From Astrocystis sublimbata (taxonomy: Eukaryota; Ascomycota; Sordariomycetes; Xylariales; Xylariaceae): a stretch of 64,000 nucleotides of DNA. Position 1 is the stretch's first letter; each line of letters opens with the position of its first letter. Of this stretch, positions 1 through 9,778 are shown one piece after another. Under the pieces are notes generated by a model that had not been told where the DNA came from, did no database searches, and worked only from the letters and a program-made list of their open reading frames with translations. Both the position numbers and the translations under genes were made by a program. Where the stretch lies: the NCBI GenBank assembly GCA_022453515.1, contig JAJNNY010000029.1, forward strand, positions 62,001 to 126,000, written 5' to 3'.

Positions 1-2
1 TA

Positions 3-554
3 CCGGTATGGCACGACGAGGAAGGAGGGTCATCCTCCTCACCAAGTCCATTCAACAACACGCATCCTCCACCGCCCGAGCCCTACGGACCGCTCGAGTC
101 AACAACACAATCAATACGACCTGTACCATCTAATGTCCGCAGCCCGCCAGATTCCTACGGTCCGGATTCGAACTCCGCCGACTCCGCCCTCGTTGCCCCC
201 GTGCCTGCAAGCCTGGGCTCATCGCCACACAACTACTCGCAGCCGATGCGTTACAACCCAGGCTACATGCCTGCACAACCCAAAGGCAACCTCACCCCCG
301 TCGTCGAAGAAGACCAGTCGATAGAGCGCGAGGATCCGCCGGGGCCAGGCCGCGAGATCGACGACTTCTCGCAGGCGTACTCGAGCGCGGGGATAGGACA
401 GCTGCCGAGCGACGATGGCGAGGAAGATCACACACCGCTGCGGAATAATTCCCAGAGCACGAATGGGAACGAGTCGATAGCGCGCAGAAGCGGGGGTCAT
501 CGGCCGCTGTGGCAACAGAATCGGCAGCAGAGCAGGAACTTAATGTGGCTGTGA
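3..554 (+). CDS. C-terminal part of an unidentified disordered protein (partial, 5' end off window)
   Basis: An open frame enters from the left edge (codons in phase with position 3) and stops with TGA at 552-554, giving about 183 residues. The visible part is rich in Pro, Ser, Asn and Gln, contains a WHDEEGGSSS stretch and PPPPEP near the left edge, and later an acidic segment (VVEEDQSIERED). It ends in a basic/Gln segment with no recognisable domain. The composition looks like the disordered cytoplasmic tail of a larger protein. I do not recognise the family. The frame stays open from the edge with no in-frame ATG near it, so the gene starts outside the window. Confidence 0.6.
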   Translation, partial: PVWHDEEGGSSSSPSPFNNTHPPPPEPYGPLESTTQSIRPVPSNVRSPPDSYGPDSNSADSALVAPVPASLGSSPHNYSQPMRYNPGYMPAQPKGNLTPVVEEDQSIEREDPPGPGREIDDFSQAYSSAGIGQLPSDDGEEDHTPLRNNSQSTNGNESIARRSGGHRPLWQQNRQQSRNLMWL

Positions 555-2972
555 TCATAATGAAGAGATCTCTAGCCAGATTCCTGCTTTTGGCTTCGAT
601 GCACATATCATATACACACACATTATCACCCATCATAATCATCATTCAATCGACCATCACAGCGTTTCCGGATCTTGGATAGAAAGTTACATTCTCGGTC
701 TCTTCATTTTTACTGCTACGACCCACGTGTCGAATAAAACCTCGCTCATGGGACCGATCATATTAGAAAAGGAGTTGTAAGGTTCGAGCTTGGTGAAGGC
801 GTTACGGCACGATATACAAATGGTCTTTTTGGGCGGCAGCATGGCTTGGATAGGAATATGGGAGTATGGTTGGCATTGATTTTTCTTCGATTCAACTTTC
901 TCGGGCATACATACATACCTTTTGAAATTACACGAGCCTGATATTGAAGGCATCCTTGCGCAGATCCGCGTGAGCCAAGCGTCTGTTTACCTATTCCTAT
1001 TCACCTATATTTGGGGACTATAATTTGAGCATGTACTCGAGGGTTGAGTCCATCATTAGAGAGCAGAAGGGAGGAGAGATAAATATGAGAATGGAACGAA
1101 GCAAGATTTGCTCTTCGGAGCACACACCTGCCGTGCCATGTTGTTGCTATATATAAAGTCAAACCTACCTAGGTACCTTACCTAGTGTGCACCTGGGCAG
1201 GCATTTGGCAAGCAGCTCTTAATACCTAGAACTCCGCATACGTAATGTCCCATACAGCCACGCGGATGACGGCAATGAAACCACATGTAGCTGGTTGGTA
1301 TCTAGCTGGAAAATCAGCACACAATTGGCAACATCAAATACCTAGGAACAGCCCGTCGTGCCTAGCCAAGTACAGGTGTGCCCCGTCCCTTCACACAGAC
1401 AGCCTTGGCAACAACCGAGAACAACGTCTTCAAGGCATATGGCGTGAAAAATACCTTAGGGCGCCAGGGCAGCGTAGAGAAAGCATGTCTAGGTAGAGTG
1501 ACTATAGGTAAAAGGAGGGTTTGGCTAAAATGGTAACAATTGCTTCTATGGATTATAGGCCTGATCCGTAGGCTATTATTTTAGGTACCTAGGATCTGTT
1601 GGGCTAAAAATCATATTCCTGTTCAAAATTATTCCGACTAGTTATTTTCCTACCGGCCTATATGTTTACTAAACTGGCCCGCGGACCCCTATAAAGTACC
1701 CAAAAATACTGTTATACCTAGAATAGCTAATCTAGCTTACGGTTCTAATACTTAAGGTCCGAAGGAAAAAGTATTACTTGCTTGCAATACAGTAGAGCCT
1801 GGGGTATATTTAGTACTAAACAGGAGATAGTACACCTTGCCTACGCTTGTTTATTGTTTTCTCCGGAGATTACGGTTTTGATTTAATAAAGCCCTGTTAC
1901 TACTATTTCTCCAGACCCCTCTGACGCCCTAAGGTAGATCCAAGTGTAGTGCACTTTGCAGTAAAGCATTACATGTGATTATTAGCTGATTAGGTACCTA
2001 GGTATATACCTAGGTAGCGACACGATTTCTGAGTTTCGAATACTGCGGTAATATTGCATTGACTTTCAGGCTGGGACCTAGTGAATCGATTGATTAAAGT
2101 TCCATTTGCAGATTAAGGTTCTCCTTGCCCCGGGTTGAATACATGCATAGAAAGCCCGGCTCCGGATGTCCAGCTTTCCACGATACCTCGGAGCACATTT
2201 ACCTAGCACCTACCTGTTTGTCCTTCCGTCCTTCCGTGCGATACATGACGTTATATGCTCACCAGTAATGTCGAAATGAAGCAAAGAGCTCAATTCAATG
2301 CATTGCGCTTCCTATCGAAGCTTTGTATTGTCGGAAATCGGGAGTTCCCTTGAAGCAAGGTGCGTGAGATGGTAGCTAGACACTTCTATAAAACTCAATT
2401 ACAGGATACGTCGTGGTGTGACCTGTTCAGTAAGGTAACCTTATTTATTCAATGATGCCGATGCCCGACACACGATGTTACTAAGAGATGACAGAGGATG
2501 GTGCCCATAGTCAGCGTGACTTCAAAATTCAATCTATCAGTCTTGAGTGAGGCTATCATCGGTCGCTGTACAGTAGCGGTCATGTCTTATTCACACCGTG
2601 GGCCCGGATCTTGTATTTATTTTCTCTTAAGCAGGCCAGTGCACCCCTGTCTATAGCTTAAGTACATATGTACTCGAGTGGGGCGTGTGGGCACCTGGGC
2701 AATCCCACTTTTCTTCCGTTAAGCACACAAACGTCGCCCCTTTATCCTCCAAAACCCGCCTCGCCCGCGGGACTCTCCTCGTTTACACACTTAGGTGCCG
2801 AAATTCAATCAATCTGCTGTGGTCAATCGCATACCCAGGTACCTGGGCAGTAGTCATTCCAATAGCACAAGGTTGGGTGTCGCGACCCGGCATCCTATAT
2901 CCCATACTACGATAATACGGTCGCATTCCCCGTTCTTTCCCATCCCCGACTCCGTTCGTCCCGCACCTCGTT
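555..2972. other. Intergenic region with AT-rich core and CCTAGG/GGTACC palindromes
   Basis: This 2.4-kb stretch holds the 3' flank of the left-edge gene and the promoter side of the Abp1-like gene. I see no convincing gene. The part from about 1500 to 2100 is TA-rich and riddled with stops in all frames, as old mutated repeats often are in ascomycetes, but no transposon motif remains readable. Short palindromes containing CCTAGG or GGTACC occur near 1170, 1340, 1585, 1995-2016 and 2835. A small ATG-initiated minus-strand frame (687-953, 88 codons, with a CISC motif) was judged too weak to call. Confidence 0.5.
1995..2016. repeat. 22-nt perfect palindrome (two CCTAGG cores)
   Basis: Two inverted TACCTAGGTA halves meet at a central TATA to form a 22-nt perfect dyad, directly preceded by another GGTACC. 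It is the longest member of a family of short palindromes that recurs in the intergenic DNA of this window. No function can be assigned. It could be a binding site, a hairpin-forming site or a remnant of a repeat. Confidence 0.7.
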
Positions 2973-4631
2973 ATGAGTGAGGTCTCTGCTGCCGCTGCCG
3001 CTGCCGCCGCTGCCACTGCCACGATTGGTGCCGTTTCGCCGACCCAACAGCAAGAACACTTGCATCAAGATGAGCAAGAGCAAGATGAGCAAGAACAACA
3101 GGAACAGCAGCAGCAGCAGCAGGGGGTAGGGGAGGGGGATCCGGGGGAGGAGGACCAAGAACGGCAGCAGTTACAACAGTTGCAGTCGCCGCCGGCGCAT
3201 CATCAAGAGGACCTGAACCTTTCTGATGCGCCGCCCCCCGATGACAACAACAATGACTCTGACCCCGACCCCAACCCCGACCAGTTCAAGTCTGATCTTG
3301 TTGACATTGACATACATGACAACATTGGTGTCGGTGTCGGTGTTGATGCTGGCGGCGACATACATATGTATCACAACACCCGCCGCTCTATTCATGTCTC
3401 CAATAATTCCAATAATTCCAATAACTCCAATAACCCCCATCAAACCATGAATAATATTCAACCAGTTTTACATGACGAGCTCGCAGATGTTGCTGACGTC
3501 TCAATGGGCTCGGACGACCCCAACGACCAGAGTGACCAGACCAATGGAGTCCACTCATACGACGAACAACCTAAATTGTTCGACGCATCACCCGTTGTGG
3601 CTACCAAGGAGCGCCACTCGTTAACTCTCGACCAGCGGCGCGCCCTCCGCCGCTGGGCTCATTCCCAGGTCACCCGCCCCTCTCACAAGGCCTGCATCGA
3701 GTGGTTCAACAACCAGTACGGTCAACAAGTCAGCCAGTCGACCATCTCACATTCCCTCTCTCCTAAATATGCTCGCCTCGATAACGATAGCCAATTTAGT
3801 GGCTCGCGTTTGCGCTTCGGGAACTGGCCTGATGTTGAGAAGCTTGTTCTTCTCTGGCACACCCAAACCCTTGCGCTCGGCCGTAATCCGTCGAATGAAG
3901 AATTGGCCGAGAAAGCCAGAAGTATTTTTCTACAATTGCCCCGCTACAAAGGCGAAGACCCCCCTGAGTTCTCGCCTGGCTGGATCCATCGCTTCAAGAA
4001 GCGGTACGGCCTTCTTATTCGTCGACAACGCCGTCATGGGACTGCTCCCAATCCCGTCGATGACATTCCGTATTTGACTGATACTGTGCCTCGCTTCATG
4101 ACCATCACTGCTGAGACCAGTCCTGCTGCCATTCGTGATACTATCCTCCGTGCTGTTGGTGTCGAGCCCAGTCTGTCGACGTGCGCTCGTGTCCGCGACG
4201 AGGCACTTCGGCGAGGCGTCCCAGGCACTTCGCGCGCGCCACCGCCGCCCTCCCAGTCCGATCCCTTTGCAGATATTCAAGATCCCGATACCGTTCTACG
4301 GAATGCTTTGCACCAGATGCGACAGGACGAGGCAGATGCCGAGGCCGAGGCGAAGGCAGTCCGAGAGCAAAGGGATCGTGAAGAAGAGGGTCTCCCACCC
4401 ATTGCTCCCGGTCCAACAACACCGGGCCAGACCTCGACACCGGCCAAGAATACTACGACCACGCCGGGTGGAGGTCCCGAAGATCAGTCCTTGACGGTCA
4501 CTCCCATACCGAGTGGCCAATCGATGTCTAGCTCCAATCGACCCCTGCGTTGCCCGTTCTGTGTGAATCAGCGTTTGCTGAGAACCATCAAAGAGGCCGT
4601 CGAGCACATGAGCACCCATGTGGTTGTTTAA
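2973..4631 (+). CDS. Abp1/CENP-B-type DNA-binding protein
   Basis: The single-exon protein has 552 residues. The first 205 are low complexity: an Ala run, long Gln/Glu runs, Asp/Asn/Pro repeats and (N-N-S) repeats. A helix-turn-helix module follows at about 211-262 (LTLDQRRALRRWA, then YGQQVSQSTISHSL), matching the N-terminal domain of fission-yeast ARS-binding protein 1. The second, CENP-B-type HTH lies at about 284-346 and ends in GWIHRFKKRYGL. These paired domains bind DNA at centromeres, origins or retroelements in yeast relatives. No DDE transposase core follows, so this looks domesticated rather than an active transposon. The tail has a charged linker and a CPFC...H...H zinc-knuckle-like motif near residues 525-548. 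It is convergent with thymidylate synthase. Specific targets cannot be inferred. Confidence 0.85.
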   Translation: MSEVSAAAAAAAAATATIGAVSPTQQQEHLHQDEQEQDEQEQQEQQQQQQGVGEGDPGEEDQERQQLQQLQSPPAHHQEDLNLSDAPPPDDNNNDSDPDPNPDQFKSDLVDIDIHDNIGVGVGVDAGGDIHMYHNTRRSIHVSNNSNNSNNSNNPHQTMNNIQPVLHDELADVADVSMGSDDPNDQSDQTNGVHSYDEQPKLFDASPVVATKERHSLTLDQRRALRRWAHSQVTRPSHKACIEWFNNQYGQQVSQSTISHSLSPKYARLDNDSQFSGSRLRFGNWPDVEKLVLLWHTQTLALGRNPSNEELAEKARSIFLQLPRYKGEDPPEFSPGWIHRFKKRYGLLIRRQRRHGTAPNPVDDIPYLTDTVPRFMTITAETSPAAIRDTILRAVGVEPSLSTCARVRDEALRRGVPGTSRAPPPPSQSDPFADIQDPDTVLRNALHQMRQDEADAEAEAKAVREQRDREEEGLPPIAPGPTTPGQTSTPAKNTTTTPGGGPEDQSLTVTPIPSGQSMSSSNRPLRCPFCVNQRLLRTIKEAVEHMSTHVVV

Positions 4632-5290
4632 TTGGAGCAATGCAACGTGTTCCTGGAACGGAACAACGTGCCAGTATGCTCAGACCAGGACTGGGCAGTG
4701 TGGATGCTCCTCATCACTGCTGTCTGTGTAACACGACTTGCTATAATGTGCTATGGTATGGCTTGCGGCGTATGGTTTTCCTTCTTTTCTTTCCTCCTCA
4801 ATTGTGCTGTCTTTGATAGAGAGGAAGAGGATTTCATGTATTTATTTACCATGGACAAAAATTCGATGGGGCTAGGGCGGAGTTTGAGGGCCGGAGAGCG
4901 ATAAATCTAGCAGTCAACGGACGATAACGAACCTTTGGGTCCACCGGGAGAGAGGTGAACACTATATGTATATAATTATTATCTACACTTTAGTAGTGAC
5001 TGAATGATAATGTTAACGTCATTGGTGTACAACAACACTGGACCGAAACCTGGCACGTAATGTGAAAAATACATGAAATATCTACACGTGCCTTGGATCA
5101 ATGCTCTGCTTAGTCCCGCAATAACTATCGTATAACTCATGGGCTGTAGACTGCCTTTGAATAAGTTCTATAATTCTCTCAGCATTGATTCCTTATCATA
5201 CCTGGTAGGTACCTAGGTGGGTAATCTATATTTACATCCATAATCGTCATTGTCACGTTTCCTCTCCATCTCGTTACCCCCCCCAATCCC
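4632..5290. other. Convergent 3' flanks of the Abp1-like and thymidylate synthase genes
   Basis: Untranslated flank shared by two converging genes. It is AT-rich at 4960-5200, with one CCTAGG/GGTACC palindrome near 5208. No coding signal is seen. Confidence 0.6.
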
Positions 5291-6411
5291 CTAAACCGAC
5301 ATCTTCATCGCAATCGTCTTATGCGGATTATAGTCCTTCACCACCAGATCCTCCACCTTCCACCCATCTATACTCCCACCTCTCTCCCTCTGTATCTCCA
5401 GCGTCGGGAACGGCCTCGGCTCCCGCTCGAGCTGAATCTTGAGCGCATCGACGTGGTCGCAGTACACGTGCGCATCGCCCATGACGTGCGTCAGACTCCC
5501 AGGGACCAAATCGCACACGTGCGCAATCATGTGGGTGAGAAGCGCGTAGCTGGCGATGTTGAAGGGCACGCCGAGGCCCATGTCGCAGGAGCGCTGGTAT
5601 AGCTGGCAGTGCAGATGTCCCTGTTTCTTCTCCTTCGCCTTCTCCTTCTCCCCGCCGCCCTTCGAGCGCGGATAGGAGACGTAGAACTGCGCGAACATGT
5701 GGCACGGCGGCAGCGCCATCTTCTTCAGATCCGCCGGGTTCCAGGCGCTCAGGACGATGCGGCGGTCGTAGGGGCTGTGCCGCAGCTTGTGCACCACCTC
5801 GGCGAGCTGGTCCACGCCTTGGCCCGCGTAGTCGGTCTGCGCGTCCACGTACTCGGCGCCGAAGTGCCGCCACTGGAACCCGTACACGGGGCCCAGGTCG
5901 CCGACCGCGCGGTGGCCGAGCCCCACGCTGTCGAGGTACTCGCGCGATCCGTTGCCGTCCCAGATCTTGACGCCCGCGTCGGAGAGGGGTATCGACGATG
6001 TGCTGCCCTCGATGAACCAGAGCAGTTCGGCGACGACGGCTTTGAGGAACACGCGCTTCGTGGTGAGGAGGGGGAGGATCGGCTGGCCGTTGTCATTGAG
6101 GGAGAACTTCAGCGGCGGGGGCGCGAATATGGAGTATGTGCCGGTTCCGGTTCTACACGTGAAAGGCGGTCAGAGATTCATTCTGTATGCATAAACACAG
6201 AAAGGCAAGGGAAAAGCATCGTTGTTGTCGTCGTTGGTCACAGCGTATCTTCGTACCTGTCGGGGCGGTGTTCGCCGTTGGTCAATATCTCCTGAACCAA
6301 GTCTAGATATTGTAACTCTTCGTGGCGCTTCTGCACTGTCACGTCGCCATTGTCCTTGGCGACGTGCTTCGAGGGTATTTCCTCGTGACCTTGTGTTGTT
6401 TCGACAGTCAT
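5291..6411 (-). CDS. TMP1: Thymidylate synthase
   Basis: Makes dTMP from dUMP using 5,10-methylene-tetrahydrofolate, the only de novo dTMP route. Exons are 6411-6257 and 6152-5291 (intron 104 nt, GT-AG), giving 338 residues. The start ATG at 6411 has A at -3; the splice restores the conserved HRPDR|TGTG junction. Diagnostic motifs: YLDLVQEIL, the TGTGT loop, [15 protein letters not shown], the active-site PPCHMFAQF with catalytic Cys at about residue 202, the [31 protein letters not shown] block, and HVYCDH. A Lys/Glu-rich insertion of about 20 residues ([14 protein letters not shown]) follows the active-site strand and looks like a surface loop. Two ACGCGT boxes lie 60-84 bp upstream of the ATG, consistent with MBF-type G1/S control known for yeast TMP1. 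Nothing suggests inactivation. Confidence 0.97.
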
Positions 6412-6470
6412 CGTCAGATGATTGTGTTGGAGCAGCTCAAAGATCACCAAAAGAAAAAGAGTTGAACCAA

Positions 6471-6495
6471 ACGCGTCTGGTGTAAAGAGACGCGT
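6471..6495. promoter_or_regulatory. Two MluI cell-cycle boxes (ACGCGT) upstream of thymidylate synthase
   Basis: ACGCGT occurs at 6471-6476 and 6490-6495, 60-84 bp upstream of the thymidylate synthase ATG and 19 bp apart. ACGCGT is the MBF (Mbp1-Swi6) site that drives G1/S genes in yeasts, thymidylate synthase being a classical target. Occupancy here is inferred from sequence and position only. Single ACGCGT copies occur elsewhere in the window, so the pairing is the significant part. Confidence 0.6.
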
Positions 6496-7848
6496 AAAGT
6501 TTAATGGGCTTGGTATTGCTAAAAGGCGGGCCCAGTTTTGGTGATACCTGTAATAGGTTGTATTGCCACACCTAAAAGGTGGGCTGTAGAAGGGAGGGAT
6601 CTAGTGACCTGGCCTTAGCCGTGAGGGGTCCTTATAATACACTGTGACTCGTACCTGTCTAACATACCCCGCGCTAACGACAGCCCACCTTTTGTCCACT
6701 TACATACAGTGGAATGTACGTAATACACACAACATTGAAATCGGGTGCTCAAGGTTAGTTACAAAGGTTAGAAATAGGAACGATCATATATACAGTTCCT
6801 GTTGAAGGTAAATCTGACTGGTTGCTGAAGCTAACAGCCCATGTTACTTTTAAAAATACCGTCTATCCATTACCACACATGCACATACACCGAACATGAC
6901 TCAAGATTGGGGATTGGCTACTAGCATTACAAAAGGTAGGTAACCAACAGACCTCAAGTCAGGATAAGACAACAACCAGCTTTATTTCTTCGCTTATAAC
7001 TACCTTCCTGGGCCTAAACATTTCAACTCATGACCTCGCTTGCGCGCTGACATCCACGTCCATATCTGGCCTTCCTAGCCAGAGACAAGACTCATCATAG
7101 ACCAAAAGAAATCCATCTCGATGCTCCCTTGTCCTCTTCTGTGTTTCCCTACCCTGTCATGATGTCGTGCTTAGTTCTAGCCTTGCGGCTTCAAGACACG
7201 TATACGTGACGACCTCTTTCGCGCTTTTCTTCAACAGCTGCTTCATTAAGGCTACACCAAACATCTTCCCAGTCCCATGAACCCTCCATAGGTATGTGCG
7301 TAATAAAGCAATTCGAAGGGGAAAAAATCGCAGAACCTGCTGGCTGTGAGACCGGAGCAGAACTCAGATCAACAGAGAAAGACCCATAAAGCAATAGAGT
7401 TTTATACCCGACCCAAATGGAAGTTATCGTAGAAATAGCCCATGAAACCTTCCTTGCAATGCAGACACATCCTACAGTTAAGAAATAGAGCACGGTATCA
7501 AAGTGGAGACATTATAGAAAACAAGAGAATGGTGATTCACACCACCAAGATTGCAAATTGTTCTGATGCGAGCCACATCCATTTGCAGGCTACGCAAGTA
7601 GGTCTCAAGTCACCCAATGCTGCGTTCCGTTACCAGATGGCGTATTGAAACCTCGTCAAGACAGGTGCGTGGACGTATCCGACAGCTAACAGCAAGAAAG
7701 ACTCAAGATTCGTATAGCGGTAGGTGAATGTCATAATTCTTCAAGATGAAACTCTCTTTTCGATAGTAAATGCTAGCACTATAGGCGATAAGGGGTATAT
7801 TAGGAAGAGAACCCGAACATTGAACGCGTTTGAAATCTCGTTAAGAGT
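6496..7848. other. Intergenic region between thymidylate synthase and BEM1
   Basis: Upstream flank of thymidylate synthase and 3' flank of BEM1 (about 1.35 kb). Frames here are short, begin at non-ATG codons and carry no recognisable domain. No RNA gene or repeat was recognised. Confidence 0.5.
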
Positions 7849-9778
7849 CTACGTTTTCTCAACGAAAATGACCAGTTTGTCGTTGTGGTCCAGGGCGTAG
7901 TTGAGATCGTTATCACTCATCAAATTCAGCTTGTCGCCACTCGCTTCGTCTCGGTAGAATAGCTGGATCTGCTCTCCGCTGGCGACCTTGGTACGCTCCC
8001 GTATCCTGTCGTATAGCTGCGGGAAGTTGGTGTCCCCGGGGACCCGAATCAGGAAGGTATCATCATTGAAATGTATCTTGACCTTGAATGCAGCAGGACT
8101 TGGGCTAATACCTGGTGATAATGACGACTGCGAAGGCGGCTGTGACAGTGATGACGCTTGACGAGTCACTTGCAATTGCCCATTCTGCATCTGTCTGGGC
8201 GCCGCAGATAGTCCGTTGTACCCGGAGCCATTGAGGTTATTGCGTGACGACTGGCGCGAACCATCTCCTTCACGCGAGCCAGCGGAGGATCGTGACCCAG
8301 CCGACAGGCGATAGTCGTCACCCATTGCGTTGGCCTCAACCTCGTAATCACCCTCTCTTGGCGCGAAGAACTGCTTCACAAGGTTGCATTTCGATATGTA
8401 CGGAGGCTGCCCTAGTAGGTTCTTCACATATTGGTCTAGGTTGTGCAGTCGGCCTTCTGTGATGGCGTCGGTGACATAATTGACGGGCCCGGGCATGTAT
8501 GGTAACGTGCGCTTCTGCGTGCCTGTATTCCCAGCCTCGGCGGGGAATTCAGTCAAAAGAGCAATCTGGAAGTCGTAGAAGTCTTCGTAATAGCGCGAAA
8601 GTTCCCAGTGCCGGCCATCCTCCAAAGAAGCTTCAATGACAAACCAGTACTTCTCTTCGGCGAAACAATACCTGGGGATGCGAGCAGATATGGGTGCATA
8701 TAGCTGAGATATCGGGTTGTGGCTCGTGGGATTTTGCTGCAATGTGTTGCGTTGTGACTGAGCTTGTTGTGGCTATAAGAGAGACGGGTTAGCTTCACCA
8801 GGCTCTCAATGCAGGTGCGAATCCGACTTACAAATGAACCATTTTGCTGTTGACTTTGGCGATTGCGTTGCTGCTGTAAACTCATGCGCTCCATGCCCTG
8901 TTCCAAGGGTTGGTTCTGTCCTGGTGGTCCTCCGCCCTCGAACTTGCCCAGTGTGATGCTGCTGTTCTTGTAATCGGCGGCCATTTTCTTCCACTCCTCT
9001 ACTCGAGGGACTCCAGCGCGCTTGACAGCGTCGTGTGGATTCTCTACAGCAGTGTCCGTCGCCATGTCCCTGATCTCGACAAATGACACGGGAATGAGGC
9101 CCGGGCCACCAAGTCGGCCAATAGGTTTGGCTACGAACCATTCTGGGTTGGACTGCGCGATGACAATGATCGCCTCGCCAGCTTTGGCCTCCAATTCATC
9201 GGGTCTCTCTGCCTTGAAGTCGTACATGACAATACCGTACACCATAGCCCCAGTTTTGCCTAGTGACTTTGAGCTCCGTTGACTGAGTGCTGGTGTCGCG
9301 GGGGTCGCGGGTGTTTGCGGTACATTAGTGGAGTCGGAGAACCCAGAATCGTGATCTTCTTTCTTCACACCAGGTATCCTTGGGCCGGTGTCCGACTGGC
9401 CGCTATCCCTCTCTGTGCGTCCTAGTGCCTGAAAAAATGCGACAGGAACGAGGCCCCGTGCATCCGGAAGAGCTGGGTTGCACGCTTCATACCAGTCGGT
9501 ATCATCTTCTCGGCCGATAACATGAAAGAAGTCGCCACGTGAAAAGCTCAGCTCTTGAGTCGATTGTGCCTCGTAGTCATAGAGGGCCCGTATAACCTGA
9601 AAGCGCAGCCAGAATTAGTAAACCCGATTGCCCGAGTGCTTCTGGGAATAGAGTTTCCGAGATAGCTGCACACCTTTTTAGGAGGCTGTATGGCAACAGC
9701 GGATTTTGGTGCGATGGCGATCTGTGAGCTTTTGTCGCCCTTGATGGACCTTCTGAGAGCCTGTATTGTGCGCTTCAT
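7849..9778 (-). CDS. BEM1: Bem1/Scd2-type polarity scaffold (SH3-SH3-PX-PB1)
   Basis: Scaffold that links the Cdc42 exchange factor Cdc24 to PAK kinases at growing tips. Exons are 9778-9674, 9596-8832 and 8772-7849 (introns 77 and 59 nt), giving 597 residues. Domain order is diagnostic. SH3-1 lies at about 36-95 (ALYDYEAQSTQELSFSRGD). SH3-2 lies at about 130-195 (YDFKAERPDELEAKAGE, then GLIPVSFVEI). The PX domain at about 320-430 contains RYYEDFYDFQ and LPYMPGP. A Ser/Arg/Gln-rich linker leads to a C-terminal PB1 domain at about 515-595 (VKIHFNDDTFLIRVP, LMSDNDLNYALDHND), the Cdc24-binding end. The start ATG has A at -3. The length is close to that of other fungal Bem1 proteins. An ACGCGT box lies 27 bp upstream of the ATG. 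Confidence 0.96.

Noticed and set aside
687..953. 88-codon minus-strand frame with a CISC motif
   Set aside because: Short, no neighbouring exons, no recognised domain; left uncalled though not excluded.
5609..6295. 228-codon plus-strand frame over thymidylate synthase
   Set aside because: Antisense shadow of a GC-rich conserved enzyme; no domain of its own.
8553..9368. 271-codon minus frame continuing past the second SH3 region of BEM1
   Set aside because: It reads through the 59-nt intron (8773-8831) into the wrong frame; splicing restores the PX domain.
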